From contig NC_049988.1 of NCBI RefSeq assembly GCF_000003815.2, positions 14,308,501 to 14,372,500 of the forward strand: DNA of 64,000 nucleotides. The letters run 5' to 3'. The notes under the pieces were generated by a model that worked only from the letters and a program-made list of their open reading frames with translations, was not told the origin of the DNA and made no database searches. This stretch comes from Branchiostoma floridae (Eukaryota; Chordata; Leptocardii; Amphioxiformes; Branchiostomatidae). This document shows positions 54,901 through 63,900 of the stretch, piece after piece (position 1 is the stretch's first letter; the number at the start of each line of letters is the position of its first letter). A program made the translations under genes and the position numbers.

Positions 54901-57266
54901 GGTGGTATTTTGATCCCTGAGAGGAAGAAAGGAAACTTTGTTAATGCTACAACTCAATAAGAGTATGACTATGTATGTATTTCGAGCCCAGATATTGTGG
55001 TACAGTTAGTTCACATAATGTAAAAGTACTACATATACTATTGCACACTACTAGTATACAACATATTTTTGACATACAAAATATATGTATGTATGTATGT
55101 ATTTCGAGTCCTGACGTTGGTCCATGTCCAGGATATTCCAGTCAGGTAGCTGTCGGGGCGTGTAGTGGTGTCCAATCCTCCAGAGTAGGGCATGCCCAGA
55201 GGTGGGACCTGACAGTGATGGATGCTTTCCACATTAGGACTAATAACGCGACCAATCCGAGGGCAGGGATCCCCTGACCCCGTCAAGTGTCCTATCCGAT
55301 GTGATACGTGCGGGGGACACAGAACGATCGGCTGTGACAAAAGAACTTTCTAGAAGATGACACTCAAATTCAATCAGAAGTACAGTGCATATTCCCACAA
55401 TTGAAGCTGTGCACCTAACTGTTGATAGTGGTACGCTTAGGTTACATATGGTTACCCCATCAAGAGTCCTGTCCGATGTGATACGTGCAGGGGACACAGA
55501 ACGATCGGCTGTTGTGACAAAGGAACTTTCTAGAAGATGACACTCATATTCAATCAGAAGTACAGTGCATATTCCCATAATTGAAGCTGTGCACCTAACT
55601 GTTGATAATGGTACAGTTAAGTTACATACGTTTATGCTGACCCCATCAAGCATCCTATCCGATGTGATACGTGCGGGGGACACAGAACGATCGGCTGTTG
55701 TGACAAAGGAACTTTCTAGAAGATGACACTTGTATTTAGTATGCATATGCCCACAGTTGAAGCTGTGCACCTAACTGTTGATAGTGGTACACTTAGGTTA
55801 CATACAGTTACACTGACCTCATCAAGTGTCCTAACTGATGTGGGGGACGCAGAATGATCGGCTGTGACAAAAGAATTTTCTAGAAGATGACACTCGTATT
55901 CAGACCAGTTGAACTTGAAGCTGTGCACCTAACTGTTGATAGTGGTACACTTAGGTTACATACGTTTATGCTGACCCCATCAAGCGTCCTATCCAATGTG
56001 ATACGTATGGGGGACACAGAATGATTGGCTGTTGTGACAAAAAACTTTCTAGAACTTAGTAGATGACACTTGTATTCAGTGTGCATATGTCATGTCATAT
56101 ATACCAGGAAGACTAGCGGTGGACCCTAGGGTCCACCGCTAATGGTTATTCTAATAAAGTTTCAAAGTTTCAACAGTTGAAGCTATGCACCCAACTGTTG
56201 CTAGTGGTACACTTAGGTTACAAAATGGAAAGGTACTACTGGCACTATTGCACAGTAGTATACAGCATATTCTTGACATACAAAAAAGTGTCAGGCAAAA
56301 TATCTAGATAACATAGATATCTGTATATTGCCCTTACAAATTCAGTGTACAGTGATGACAATATGTTTGATATTATGCCTCTCCTTGGTGCTGAATATGT
56401 TGGGGTGGTTAAGTATCAAGTCTTCCTCTGTTGATAATTGTATCATACTGCAGAAACAGTCCCACATTGAGTACTTGTCTATTTAATGTATGTTGCAATG
56501 TTTTAATCCATCTTTTTCCCAAGGCCAGCTGCAGTAGACTTGCACAAAGGGGTGTCTCCAGGATCGTCCCCTCTATCTTCATGCAGAAATTTGCTTGCTG
56601 GGACTGAAAAAATCACACTACTCATCTGATAGCTTTGAACATCATCACATGAGGTTGACGAAACTGTATTTTCATAAGCTTAAAATGACAGATTTGACAA
56701 CGAAATTAGCAACATAGTCCCTAACGATGACGTAGGGCAGAGAAAACCTAAAGCTGGAGAAAGCCCTGCTTGCACATTTCCTCTACTATGAGAAGTTGAT
56801 AAGCCGAGTCTAAATGTTCTGCCCCAAGCTATGGAATGATGAAAACCTCCATGTCAATTGCTGTTCCTATCTTCCCCTCCAATGTACAGGGGTCTGCTGG
56901 CGGAAGATAAGCAGAAACATGAGCTTAGCTTCATGTACGTGGCACCATCTGGAGCAGAGAAAGGTGACACTCTCATCTCCTTCTTTAATACCTTCGCCAG
57001 AAGGTTAACGCTAGTTCACCTTTATCCGTTGGGTAACCTATGTCCGTTGCTGTTAAAAAGGGTATTTGGGGATATCACGTGGATGAACATTAGTTTCAAA
57101 TTGCAATGTTTTCAGGATATTGCAGTTTAAAACTATCACCCGCCAACTTTATGTAACTAAATATACTGTTTTTAAAAAGCAACGGATATAGGTTACCAAC
57201 AAATAAAGGTGAACTAGCATTATATTTTTGGTAGCGTTTGTGTGTGTGTATATGTGTATATGTGTG

Positions 57267-57329
<63 letters not shown>

Positions 57330-60300
57330 GAGTGTGTTTGTGTGTGTGTGTGAGTGTGTGTGTGTGTGTGAGTGTGTGTGTGTGTATGTGTGTGTGTGTG
57401 TGTGGTTGATAAGCATAACTCCAGAAAGCCTGGATGGATTGTCTTGATATTTGGTACTTATGTAGCTCTTGATGAGACCTTTAAACGATTACATTTTGAG
57501 CCCCCTAGCGTGTTGTTACGGTACTTCAGCGGAACTTCAGGTTTGATATCTCGAGGTCTGAACACGCTATGGTCGTATTTTTTTAGTAGATAGCTCTTTA
57601 GGCCGAGAGTAAGTGGTATAGGTTTGGGCCCTCTAGTTCTGGAAAGGAAGCTACAAGGCAGCTGACTCTGATTGTAATAGCCACTTAAAGAAATGTTGAA
57701 GAACTCGCGATAAGAGGAAAAATGACTTATGGCGTCTGAAGACAAAAAGTGTTTTTTTCACCTCTTACAGTACTTAATTCTAAAAAAAGATGCTGCAAGA
57801 TATTTGACTGCACTTAGATAATAATAATAGCCACTTACAGTAGTGTGCACGGAATTAAGATAGTAGTGTTGGATAGGGGGGACCAAAGACAGAGACACAC
57901 AGACACACGTCACACTTGTACGACGATCAAGACAAGACTGCTTTTATTTTGAATCACATTACTGGTCGCGTTCTGGCGGTTCTAGAACACCCTTCTCCGA
58001 ACGGGGCCACCGCCCGTTCGAGCACGTCGAATTGTTGTTGTTTACTCCGAAGAAGGGCCGCCAGAACGCGACAGTTACAATAAACAGATTCAAATACAAT
58101 TACATAATATACGATACAATACAATACATAACAGTAGAAACCAATCTCTACATTGTAAGTGCCTGAAGACAATAGGTGAGATTTTCATCTCTTACCTTAT
58201 TCTGAAGAAAAAGATATTCAAGACACATACTGTCTGGTCTAAGCACTGCAAAATGTTTGATGAATGTGTATGTGTGTTTAAGAAAACATGTTTTATTGCA
58301 ATAAAAAAACTCAAGTATAATTCATAGATCTATAGTTGCAAATTATGACAAATCGAAGAAGAGAAATTTGCAATTCCACAAAGATGCTTGTTTTGTGCAC
58401 CACTGATTTATCTACGTGTGAGGAAATCTGTGTAACTACGGGTTTCATTTCCGTAGCTGGTGCACGTATTGTGTAAATTGACTGCAAAGTGGCCGGTAAT
58501 TGTACACAAATTTGTGTTGGAACAAGGGAGGAATGACTAAAGAGTTAGACGTGTAACGTTATGTCACTTCTCCCATTTCAGGAACAGTTTTTCTTTCTTC
58601 CACTTTTATATTTTTTCTTTCTGCCAAATTTTACAATACATTTAGATTGCAAGCCTTGTTCTATATTTTTTTGCCTGTTATTAATGTGCACTGCATTAGA
58701 ATTATGTTGAAGATTATCTCTATTCAAATTTGTCTTCTGCTAAGATATTAAAATATAATTTTGATTAGAGGTTTGACTAAGTTTGATTAGAAGACCTTGT
58801 TATGTTATGTTATAAATGTACATACATGCTTAGTATGTTTCCTGTTGATGTACAAAATGTATTTTTGATAGAATGTAAATGGACATGATTATATTCATAT
58901 TCATATTTTTTCTTTCCATGTCAACTCGCATCTCATCGAGCAGACAAAGTAAGTCACATATGATTTTATGTACTCTACCTACATTTGAAACCAATCTCTC
59001 AAATTGATATGCCAGTAGCATAAGAGTTTTATATTGTTATCAGTCATGAAAATAACACATTGTGGCATGGATTTTTTGTAGTGAATTTGCTTACAAACTT
59101 GACAATTTGTGAATTATTATAGAAAAATTGCTAAACTATACTTCCAACACCGAATTAGCTATAGGGACTTACCCCTGTAAGTTTTCGGTCATATAAAGGG
59201 GTAAGTCCCCATAGTTAATTCAGTGTTGGAAATAAAGTATAGCAATTTTTCTATAGTGACTGTATTCTACCAACACAGATGAACTTTCATGCTAATTTAT
59301 GAATTACTTGATTTGTTATGGTTCTTGATACATTTTTAGAAAGAAGAAGGGGAGGAAGAGGTAAAGTTTGAATGGCAGAGGAATGCTCCCAGACAGGCGT
59401 AAGTGATCTCCTTTCTACTTTTGGATTAGTTCCTTGAATTATGTGGGTTACAGCCACTAGAGGAATGTACCACTGTAAGCAGTTTGTACAGGGCACAACT
59501 CATTCTTAACTGCTGATTTCCCAAGGTTCTTCAGACTTAAAACTAATTCATGATGTGAAACCTCTTGAAACCACAGGCAATTGTTTTGTCTGGATTTCCA
59601 GGGGTTGAAAATTACAAATTCTGTTTGTTAGCAAAAGTTAGACATCCAGCATCCTGGTAAAATACTACATCATACAAAATAGACAACTGGTGAGACTTAC
59701 TGAGACTCTATCCAGTAGTTATTTTGTATGATGTAAATCTTGCCTTCTAACCCCTTTTGTGTAAGGATGTGACAGTCTTTGTCCAAGATGTTGGCTGTAT
59801 ATTATTATCTGAAACCTCTTGAAACCACGGCAAGTCATTTGTTTGGATCTTCAACATTTAGTCTTATTTGCTTTCTTACCAACTGGTTTAAAGATACAAA
59901 TTTATGTATGGAATATGAATGATTTGTGTAAGAATGATAAAGACTTTGTCCAAAATGTTGCCTGTTTTAACTGGAACCTCTTGAAACCACAGGCAATCGT
60001 TTTGTCTATATCTTCAATGTTTAGTCTTACTTGTTTTCTCACAAACTGGTTTAAAGATACAAATGTACATGTATGTATGGAATATGAAGTGTAAGGATGT
60101 GAGAGTCTTTGTCCAAGATCACAGGGAATTTTTTGTCTGAATCTTCAATGACTACCCGGGGTAGTCTCATATGCTTTCTCACAAACTGGTTTAAAGGTAC
60201 AAATGTATGTATGGAATATGAAGGGTAAGGATGTGCGGGACTTTGTCCTCGATGTTGCCTGTATTCCGTACACATCCCAGCGGCTTTAGTTCCAGCACTA

Positions 60301-61549
60301 TCGGACCGATGCATGCAGATTGGCACGTAGTCTCGGCTCTTCAAGTATTGAAGACCAAAATGCCTGTATGGCTCGGGAGACCCATTTTGGCTTTACGTTG
60401 GGATTGGGAATGGGCCCTCTGCAAGTTGGTCCAATCAGGCCGGGATAAAGATGAATACAGCATTCACAGGAGAGACCAAGTTCGTGCCAAGGTCTTCAAA
60501 ATGGCAGAATGGTCGGGGCGATATTTTACAAAGTCGTACAAGCATTCACTGCTGCGATGGGTAAAATTAAAGATGCTTCCGTTGCATTCATGTTTCTGAG
60601 ATTGCTTTTTTACACTAAAGATTGCTGTCCCTTACATGATTTGCTATAAATGTTACTTGTCCATATATGGCCAGTAAAAAGGCATTAACAGTCAAAGTAG
60701 CACATGTTGTTACAGCACTGTATTTTTGAGACGCATGAAATTTTATGGTGGTTAAATGTGAAGTGTCTACATGAATAATATGCTGTTTGGCTGTGTCTAA
60801 AACATGTCCATTTTTAGTTCTGTTCCACACAAAAAAAATGAAGTAGTTGATAAGGTTCAAACTACCAAAGTATATATCTGTGGAAGGATGACAATTGACA
60901 TTTCTAACCACAAATGTTAAGATAAAAGTAGAGCCTCAGAGCAGTGTTGTAGCCAGCCAGAAACCATTTTCCGTCCCCTCGATTTTAGATGGCTTTGGGG
61001 GAGTGTTCCTAGGGGATCTGGGGGCTCCCAAAGAAAATTTTGAAATCCATACCCTCTGAAATGCTATTTCCTGCATTTTGAGGGTTAAATTTTGCTCACA
61101 GATGACGGAATGGGCAAAATTTTTTTCCGGCCCCAGCTGCAAAATTCTGTCAAAGGACGAAAGAACGGGTGCTGGCTACAACCCTGTCCTCTGAGTATTT
61201 TCAGACAACCAACATGCAACACTTCTTGTGGCGTTACTTGATCAGCCCTTACCAATGTGTTTAACTCAGTTGTATGAGATCAAATAGAATGTTAAAAAAT
61301 GGCATGAAAGCAGACCATTCAGAATAATTAGAAATTAACTTCTTATCTTAATTGCAGTAAATTTTTTTGTGAAGGGCACTTTTTTTAGTTTTTGTGAAGA
61401 CTGAAGACCCTTTTGTTTGATAGCTACAAGTATTTCATTGGTCATAAATTCTTAAAACCATGTTCCAGTAAGTCCATTAATTGCCTTTTCCTCCATGTAG
61501 GTACGCCAAGAACGACCCAAACATCAGAGATCAGCCGTTCGGCATCCCG
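42865..61549 (+). CDS. CIR1: CIR1 (corepressor interacting with RBPJ), 5' part, five exons
   Basis: The CDS is the join 42865-42936, 44490-44584, 56890-56963, 59344-59398 and 61501-61549: 345 nt, 115 codons, with all phases compatible. It opens [20 protein letters not shown], nearly identical to vertebrate CIR1. Next come [20 protein letters not shown] (the Cir_N domain, a basic and charged coiled-coil-like helix), [13 protein letters not shown], an acidic [12 protein letters not shown] and [17 protein letters not shown]. In vertebrates CIR1 is a nuclear protein linking RBPJ to SAP30/HDAC corepressor complexes and it contacts splicing factors. The next exon should carry the Cys-rich knuckle and lies beyond 64000, so the gene is partial here only because the window ends. 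It is divergent from secernin. Orthology is confident; function is inferred from the family. Confidence 0.95.
42937..44489 (+). other. CIR1: CIR1 intron 1
   Basis: Mostly occupied by the inverted-repeat element at 43199-44286. Nothing else is recognised. Confidence 0.9.
43199..44286. mobile_element. 1.09-kb transposon with ACGGCACTGAACTTTAATCC ends
   Basis: Inverted ends AACGGCACTGAACTTTAATC and GATTAAAGTTCAGTGCCGTT, flanked by ACCTGCAT(A) at 43191-43199 and 44287-44295. The right end carries a tandem duplicate of the GTTGGATTAAAGTT word. An 8-9-bp duplication suggests hAT or Mutator-like mobilisation. No transposase ORF is seen. Confidence 0.8.
44490..44584 (+). CDS. CIR1: CIR1 coding exon 2 (Cir_N domain)
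   Basis: [20 protein letters not shown] then [11 protein letters not shown] plus two bases of Arg. Acceptor TTTGTCTTCTAG, donor GTCAGC. It matches the vertebrate exon with the same boundaries. Confidence 0.95.
45201..45332. repeat. Perfect 26-bp inverted repeat with 80-bp loop
   Basis: Arms 45201-45226 and 45307-45332; the left begins TGTATTCATCACTCTCAGTG and ends AGTTAA. A hairpin of this size could be a MITE or a folded transcript. Confidence 0.85.
45384..45720. mobile_element. CAG-end element with ACTTGCCCAA motifs (CAGGG superfamily, subfamily 5)
   Basis: Starts CAGAGTTGCACGACTTTTC and ends GACTTGTCCAACCCTG, diverged inverted termini. The internal word CACTTGCCCAA/CACTTGTCCAA recurs at least five times, with GGGCTAGTGG near the right end. 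Confidence 0.6.
48500..48690. promoter_or_regulatory. Candidate conserved non-coding island
   Basis: Complex, non-repetitive block (CAGCCATTGCCATGTTCC and GTGGCTGATACCGCAGACG) in CIR1 intron 2. Called from composition only. Confidence 0.2.
49025..49112. mobile_element. TAGGGATGGGTACCGGTAC repeat end
   Basis: A short repeat with TTCAGGTACAGGTCCAG and an internal hairpin of CAGGTCC/GGACCTG words. Its first 40 bp match the inverted end at 53250-53321. Confidence 0.6.
49366..49445. repeat. GC hairpin followed by (CCGT)n
   Basis: Perfect 11-bp stem CTTTCGCCGCG / CGCGGCGAAAG with a 4-base loop (49366-49391), then a short CCGT run near 49420-49441. It looks like the end of a dispersed repeat. Confidence 0.75.
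50105..50310 (+). promoter_or_regulatory. Promoter-like block upstream of the nested ORF
   Basis: Contains AACCAATCAG (perfect NF-Y type, 50109-50118), GATCACGTGCACG, and GGGCGGGCAGTCTTCA twice (50181 and 50277), each inside a duplicated module that starts AAAAAATCCT. It lies 250-450 bp upstream of an ATG at 50563. Promoter activity is inferred. Confidence 0.4.
50563..51362 (+). CDS. Candidate novel two-exon gene nested in CIR1 intron 2 (71 residues)
   Basis: Join 50563-50660 and 51245-51362. Exon 1 reads [20 protein letters not shown], continues [12 protein letters not shown], and ends AG before GTAAGG. Exon 2 follows a pyrimidine-rich TTCCTTACAG acceptor, completes Arg33 and reads [41 protein letters not shown]. 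An in-frame TAA lies 9 nt before the ATG. An AATAAA is at 52080-52085. The product would be a small soluble protein with a long amphipathic C-terminal helix, no signal peptide and no membrane segment. I do not recognise the family. Alternatively, exon 2 is an alternative terminal exon of CIR1 (the phase fits CIR1 exon 2), or the frame is chance. Confidence 0.4.
52490..52740 (-). mobile_element. Possible Penelope-like retroelement fragment
   Basis: The minus strand carries CTTGAGAAGGATCGGAGGAC then TGATCGAAAGCGTCGG, resembling the phrase common in Penelope-like terminal repeats (CTTGAAGAAGG, then CGAAACGTCG). A frame just upstream reads [17 protein letters not shown]. No reverse transcriptase is present. 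The resemblance is from memory of the family. Confidence 0.35.
53250..53321. mobile_element. Inverted TAGGGGTGGGTACTGG repeat end
   Basis: Reverse complement starts TAGGGGTGGGTACTGGAAC and matches 49025-49065 in inverted orientation. It is either the other end of a 4.3-kb unit or an independent insertion; no target duplication was found. Confidence 0.55.
54619..54919. mobile_element. CAGGGCTTGAAAT element with ACCTGCAC motifs (CAGGG superfamily, subfamily 3)
   Basis: Close relative of 36666-37039, including the GCACAGCTCCAATTTTACCT landmark and a diverged right end TATTTTGATCCCTG. Confidence 0.8.
55240..56240. repeat. Minisatellite, units of about 158-186 bp, open on the minus strand
   Basis: Five full units and a partial sixth, with landmark TCAAG near 55284, 55461, 55647, 55823 and 55981. 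Each has GTGATACGTG, GGGGACACAGAACGATCGGC, TTCTAGAAGATGACACT and CACCTAACTGTTGATA. The first two spacings (177, 186) are multiples of three, which leaves a 176-codon minus frame repeating [18 protein letters not shown] and [17 protein letters not shown]. Later units break the frame. Confidence 0.9.
56114..56141. repeat. 28-bp perfect palindrome
   Basis: Half-site TAGCGGTGGACCCT followed directly by its complement. It is followed by CTAATAAAGTTTCAAAG, which resembles the end of a dispersed repeat. Confidence 0.85.
56890..56963 (+). CDS. CIR1: CIR1 coding exon 3
   Basis: Completes Arg56, then [20 protein letters not shown] and GAEK plus one base. Acceptor CCAATGTACAG, donor GTGACA. It aligns with vertebrate LNFMYEAPPGAK. 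A family A MITE starts 43 bp after the donor. Confidence 0.92.
57007..57222. mobile_element. Palindromic MITE family A, copy 6
   Basis: Complete copy with AACGCTAGTTCACCTTTATC at the left and AAATAAAGGTGAACTAGC at the right. It starts 43 bp after the CIR1 exon 3 donor. Confidence 0.88.
57237..57402. repeat. (GT)n microsatellite
   Basis: About 165 bp of nearly pure GT with occasional TTTG and GAGT interruptions. Open frames over it are artefacts. Confidence 0.97.
57965..58072. repeat. GC-rich inverted repeat
   Basis: Outer arms GTCGCGTTCTGGCGG and its exact complement (58058-58072), with a smaller inner hairpin CGAACGGGG / CCGCCCGTTCG. The surrounding 57846-58079 begins TGTGCACGG and ends GTTACA, so a solo terminal repeat is possible but unproven. 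Confidence 0.7.
59118..59255. mobile_element. Long-hairpin MITE
   Basis: Arms of about 60 bp with few mismatches, beginning TATAGAAAAATTGCT and ending AGCAATTTTTCTATA. The inner arm is GGGACTTACCCC / GGGGTAAGTCCCC. The loop is about 15 bases. Confidence 0.8.
59344..59398 (+). CDS. CIR1: CIR1 coding exon 4
   Basis: [18 protein letters not shown] plus two bases of Ala. Only the downstream of two close AG acceptors (59342-59343, not 59338-59339) keeps frame with exon 3. The donor is GC before GTAAGT. Confidence 0.88.
59559..60240. repeat. Degenerate tandem repeats
   Basis: CCTCTTGAAACCACAGGCAA followed by a TTTTGTCT word recurs near 59561, 59813, 59973 and (partly) 60117. Each is followed by CTTTCTCACAAACTGGTTTA-type and TATGGAATATGAA words. 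Confidence 0.7.
60240..60600. promoter_or_regulatory. Candidate conserved non-coding island
   Basis: GC-richer unique block following the tandem repeats, with GGTCCAATCAGGCCGGGATA and CAGCGGCTTTAGTTCCAG. A 122-codon plus frame spans it, but there is no family signal or flanking splice logic. Called from composition. Confidence 0.25.
60942..61186. mobile_element. CAGTGTTGTAG-end element (CAGGG superfamily, subfamily 1, second copy)
   Basis: Close relative of 4602-4954 with GCTGGCTACAACCCTG at the right end and the shared CTCTGAAATGCTATTTCCTG landmark inside. Confidence 0.75.
61501..61549 (+). CDS. CIR1: CIR1 coding exon 5
   Basis: Completes Ala, then [16 protein letters not shown], the conserved motif before the zinc-knuckle exon. 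Acceptor CTCCATGTAG, donor GTAAGA, phase 0. Confidence 0.95.
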
Positions 61550-61925
61550 GTAAGATCAGCGGTCCTGCTTCCATCAGGAGTTTTATTGTGCCGTAGTCAA
61601 GCCTTACGTTGGCTTGATCATGTCAATTCTTTGTAGTATGTCATAATTTTGTACAGATGGAAAAAATTCCTATTTTGATATATCTAGAATGATGGTTTTC
61701 TTCTGTAACCCTCTTTAACCATAAGCAATGGCTCAAAATATTTATTATGATTCAGCTTGCTACAGTTTAATATCAACAAACAAAAATCATCAAAAAGTCA
61801 CCATTTTATCATTGTAGTAATGACAATGACACTCAAGCAGTGTTCTACAGTTTTTTAAATTTTTGACAAATTTAATTTGGTTTTTACACAGTGCTTCCAT
61901 TTTTGACCATTGGTAGTGACTAGGA

Positions 61926-62118
61926 GAGGGACGTCCCTGTAGCTCAATCGGTAGCAGCCTCACAGTTGAGTTTCTGGTTCCAATTAGCTTGTATATGGGA
62001 GACAATGGTTCAATCCTGGTAGGGCATCTCAGTTGGGGCTGCACTCATCATTTGGAAGGGACGCAAAATGGGGGTCCTGTGTTCGAGGAGGTTTGTCGAG
62101 AAAGTTAAAAGAAAAAGA
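61926..62118 (+). mobile_element. tRNA-derived SINE-like sequence
   Basis: A pol III A-box-like TAGCTCAATCGGTAGCAG and, further on, a B-box-like GGTTCAATCCTGG, spaced wider than in a real tRNA, with an A-rich 3' end. It does not fold as a proper tRNA, so a SINE or tRNA pseudogene is preferred. Confidence 0.6.
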
Positions 62119-62339
62119 CTAGCAACCCTTCCCTTTGAAAATATACCCTGCTACTGAAAGAGCAAGGAAACATACTTCCCTTTGTGCCACTAGGCAGTAC
62201 AAGAGTCTGAACTGAATAGATAAACAAAGGAATGAATGAATAATATAGGTTATATGAGATGTAAAAAATACTTTGACAAGTTTATGGTAATTCAATGCTT
62301 TCAAATGTTGTTTGAAAGTTCGTAAGGTCTAACCATAAG

Positions 62340-62640
62340 TACTGAGCCGTGTCGAGATATATGGCGGTTGCCGTTGGCATGCACATGAACTTCAATGGGA
62401 TCAAGGATGCTACGGTGGGTCATGCACCGTCGCAGCCGGACATCCATCCAGCTCGGAATTCCCTTTGATAGGCGGACTTCAAAGGTTTCTCCCTGCATTG
62501 ACTTACACCCTCCCCCGGAGCCCTGCAGACTGGCTGACATGTCATATCTCTTACAACATTTCCTGAATACTAACAGAGCCATAAAAGTTGGATGGAAGGC
62601 TGTAATGCAGAATATTACAGATGTGCAGACAACTGTAGTG
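62340..62640. promoter_or_regulatory. Candidate conserved non-coding island
   Basis: GC-richer unique block in CIR1 intron 5 (ACGGTGGGTCATGCACCGTC and CCTGCATTGACTTACACCC). Frames are open on both strands without gene evidence. Confidence 0.22.
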
Positions 62641-63614
62641 AGATAGGAAAGCCTGAGCAAGGAAAGTCGTACAGGAAATAACAGTTTTATGACAGCAGTC
62701 AAAGGATGTCGGTTGAAACTCCTAAGTATTCAAAAGCATTAATGTACAAATGAAGGTAATCAAACAAGTTTACATTGATTGAGGATGTGCAAAGTAACAG
62801 TTTCTCTATCATCTGGATAGATTTTGGAGTTCTGAAATGATCAGATGTCTTTAAGGGTAGCATCCACTACCTTTTGTCAGTGACACTGAGTAAGTACAAC
62901 AAGAATTTAGCCCAAAACTATGAATTGATTTGTAATTGAGGAAAAGGCAAAATTTCAGTAGGTAAACAAGAAAATTTCAGTTTCTGGCATGGGTAAGTCA
63001 TGTTCTTGGTCTTGTATACATATTTTGTGTGGTTAAAAATGACAATGAGGAGAAGATATGGTCATCTTGCTTTGTCCCCTTTCTTAGTGTTAAATTCTAT
63101 TTTACACTATCGCTTGAGCTGAACACAAACTCGTCTTGGGGTAGAATGGGCAATTATAAAGTGATAAATGTTGTCTCAGCCCACACCACTGCTGTATGGA
63201 CTAAGATGACAATGTTGCCATCTTTGAACCCTACTTGAAGTCAACTTTCCCTCACAATTTATTGTCAGCTCTCAACTCCCCTTTTGGGTCCTGCCAAGAG
63301 CAACTTGCGTTTGGTTTTGATGTACATGTATTACAACAAGAACATGCCAAGTTAAGGTATCTCGGTTGGCTAAATTGGCATTTTGGCCTTCCACTGTTTT
63401 CTTATGAATGAATTAAGAACGAATAGAGCCGTAACGAATGTTGATAGATGGGCATTAAAGAATTCTAAATCTGATTTTTTGGGGGCCAAATTGATGACGT
63501 CATCATTTTTATTGCCTGTGATATGATTTTTTTCTATGACAAAATACAGCACTTTGGTACATACCACTGTAATGAAACTTCGTTTTTCGTTGCATAATGA
63601 TGACATTCTCCTAC

Positions 63615-63656
63615 AGCAGAGTACCGTCAGTCATTTATTCCTGACTGTACTCTGCT
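63615..63656. repeat. Short imperfect hairpin
   Basis: AGCAGAGTA pairs with TACTCTGCT and CAGTCA pairs with TGACTG, with a 4-base bulge and an 8-base loop. Confidence 0.6.
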
Positions 63657-63689
63657 TTCCTTCCCTTTTGCCGGCGGTATTACCCACCC

Positions 63690-63900
63690 TACTTATTAGA
63701 TATTAATGAGCTTGCCCTTATATGGGCAGTCAGCCGTCGGGGATCGGGCGTAGGCATGGTGAGCAAACAAAGTCATGGTAATACGTAACATGATTGGCTG
63801 ATAGCTTCCCAGCGGCCTTTGCGAGACAGCTTCAAGCCCAAGGAAGCCCACGGAAGGCCTGTTCTCTGATTGGTTGACAGCTTGTTTGTGGCGACAATCA
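63690..63900. promoter_or_regulatory. Promoter/enhancer-like module: CArG box plus two CCAAT modules
   Basis: CCTTATATGG (63716-63725) is a perfect SRF CArG box. TGATTGGCTGATAGCTT (63791-63807) and TGATTGGTTGACAGCTT (63867-63883) are near-identical. Each contains an inverted CCAAT (NF-Y) and a TGAYAG word resembling a Meis/Pknox site. A FOX-like GCAAACA lies between. Function is inferred. Confidence 0.45.

Larger units (their letters stand above)
44585..56889 (+). other. CIR1: CIR1 intron 2 (12.3 kb)
   Basis: Contains a 26-bp-arm hairpin, CAGGG elements, two inverted TAGGGRTGGGTAC ends, the candidate nested gene, a possible Penelope fragment, a minisatellite and a GC-richer block near 48500-48690. 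Remaining stretches (45730-49020, 51370-52480, 52750-53240, 53330-54430, 56250-56880) show only AT-rich DNA and non-coding frames. Confidence 0.85.
56964..59343 (+). other. CIR1: CIR1 intron 3
   Basis: Contains a family A MITE, a long GT microsatellite, a GC hairpin element and a long palindromic MITE. Between 58080 and 59110 nothing is recognised. Confidence 0.9.
59399..61500 (+). other. CIR1: CIR1 intron 4
   Basis: Contains a tandem-like repeat region, a GC-richer block (60240-60600) and a CAGGG-type element. Confidence 0.9.

Noticed and set aside
57096-57447. Frames of 106 and 69 codons over the GT repeat
   Set aside because: Translations are His-Thr or Cys-Val dipeptide runs from a microsatellite.
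61926-62118. Authentic tRNA gene
   Set aside because: A and B boxes are too far apart and a cloverleaf cannot be drawn, so it was called SINE-like.
63615-63656. microRNA precursor
   Set aside because: The stem is too short (9+6 bp with a bulge) for a convincing pre-miRNA.
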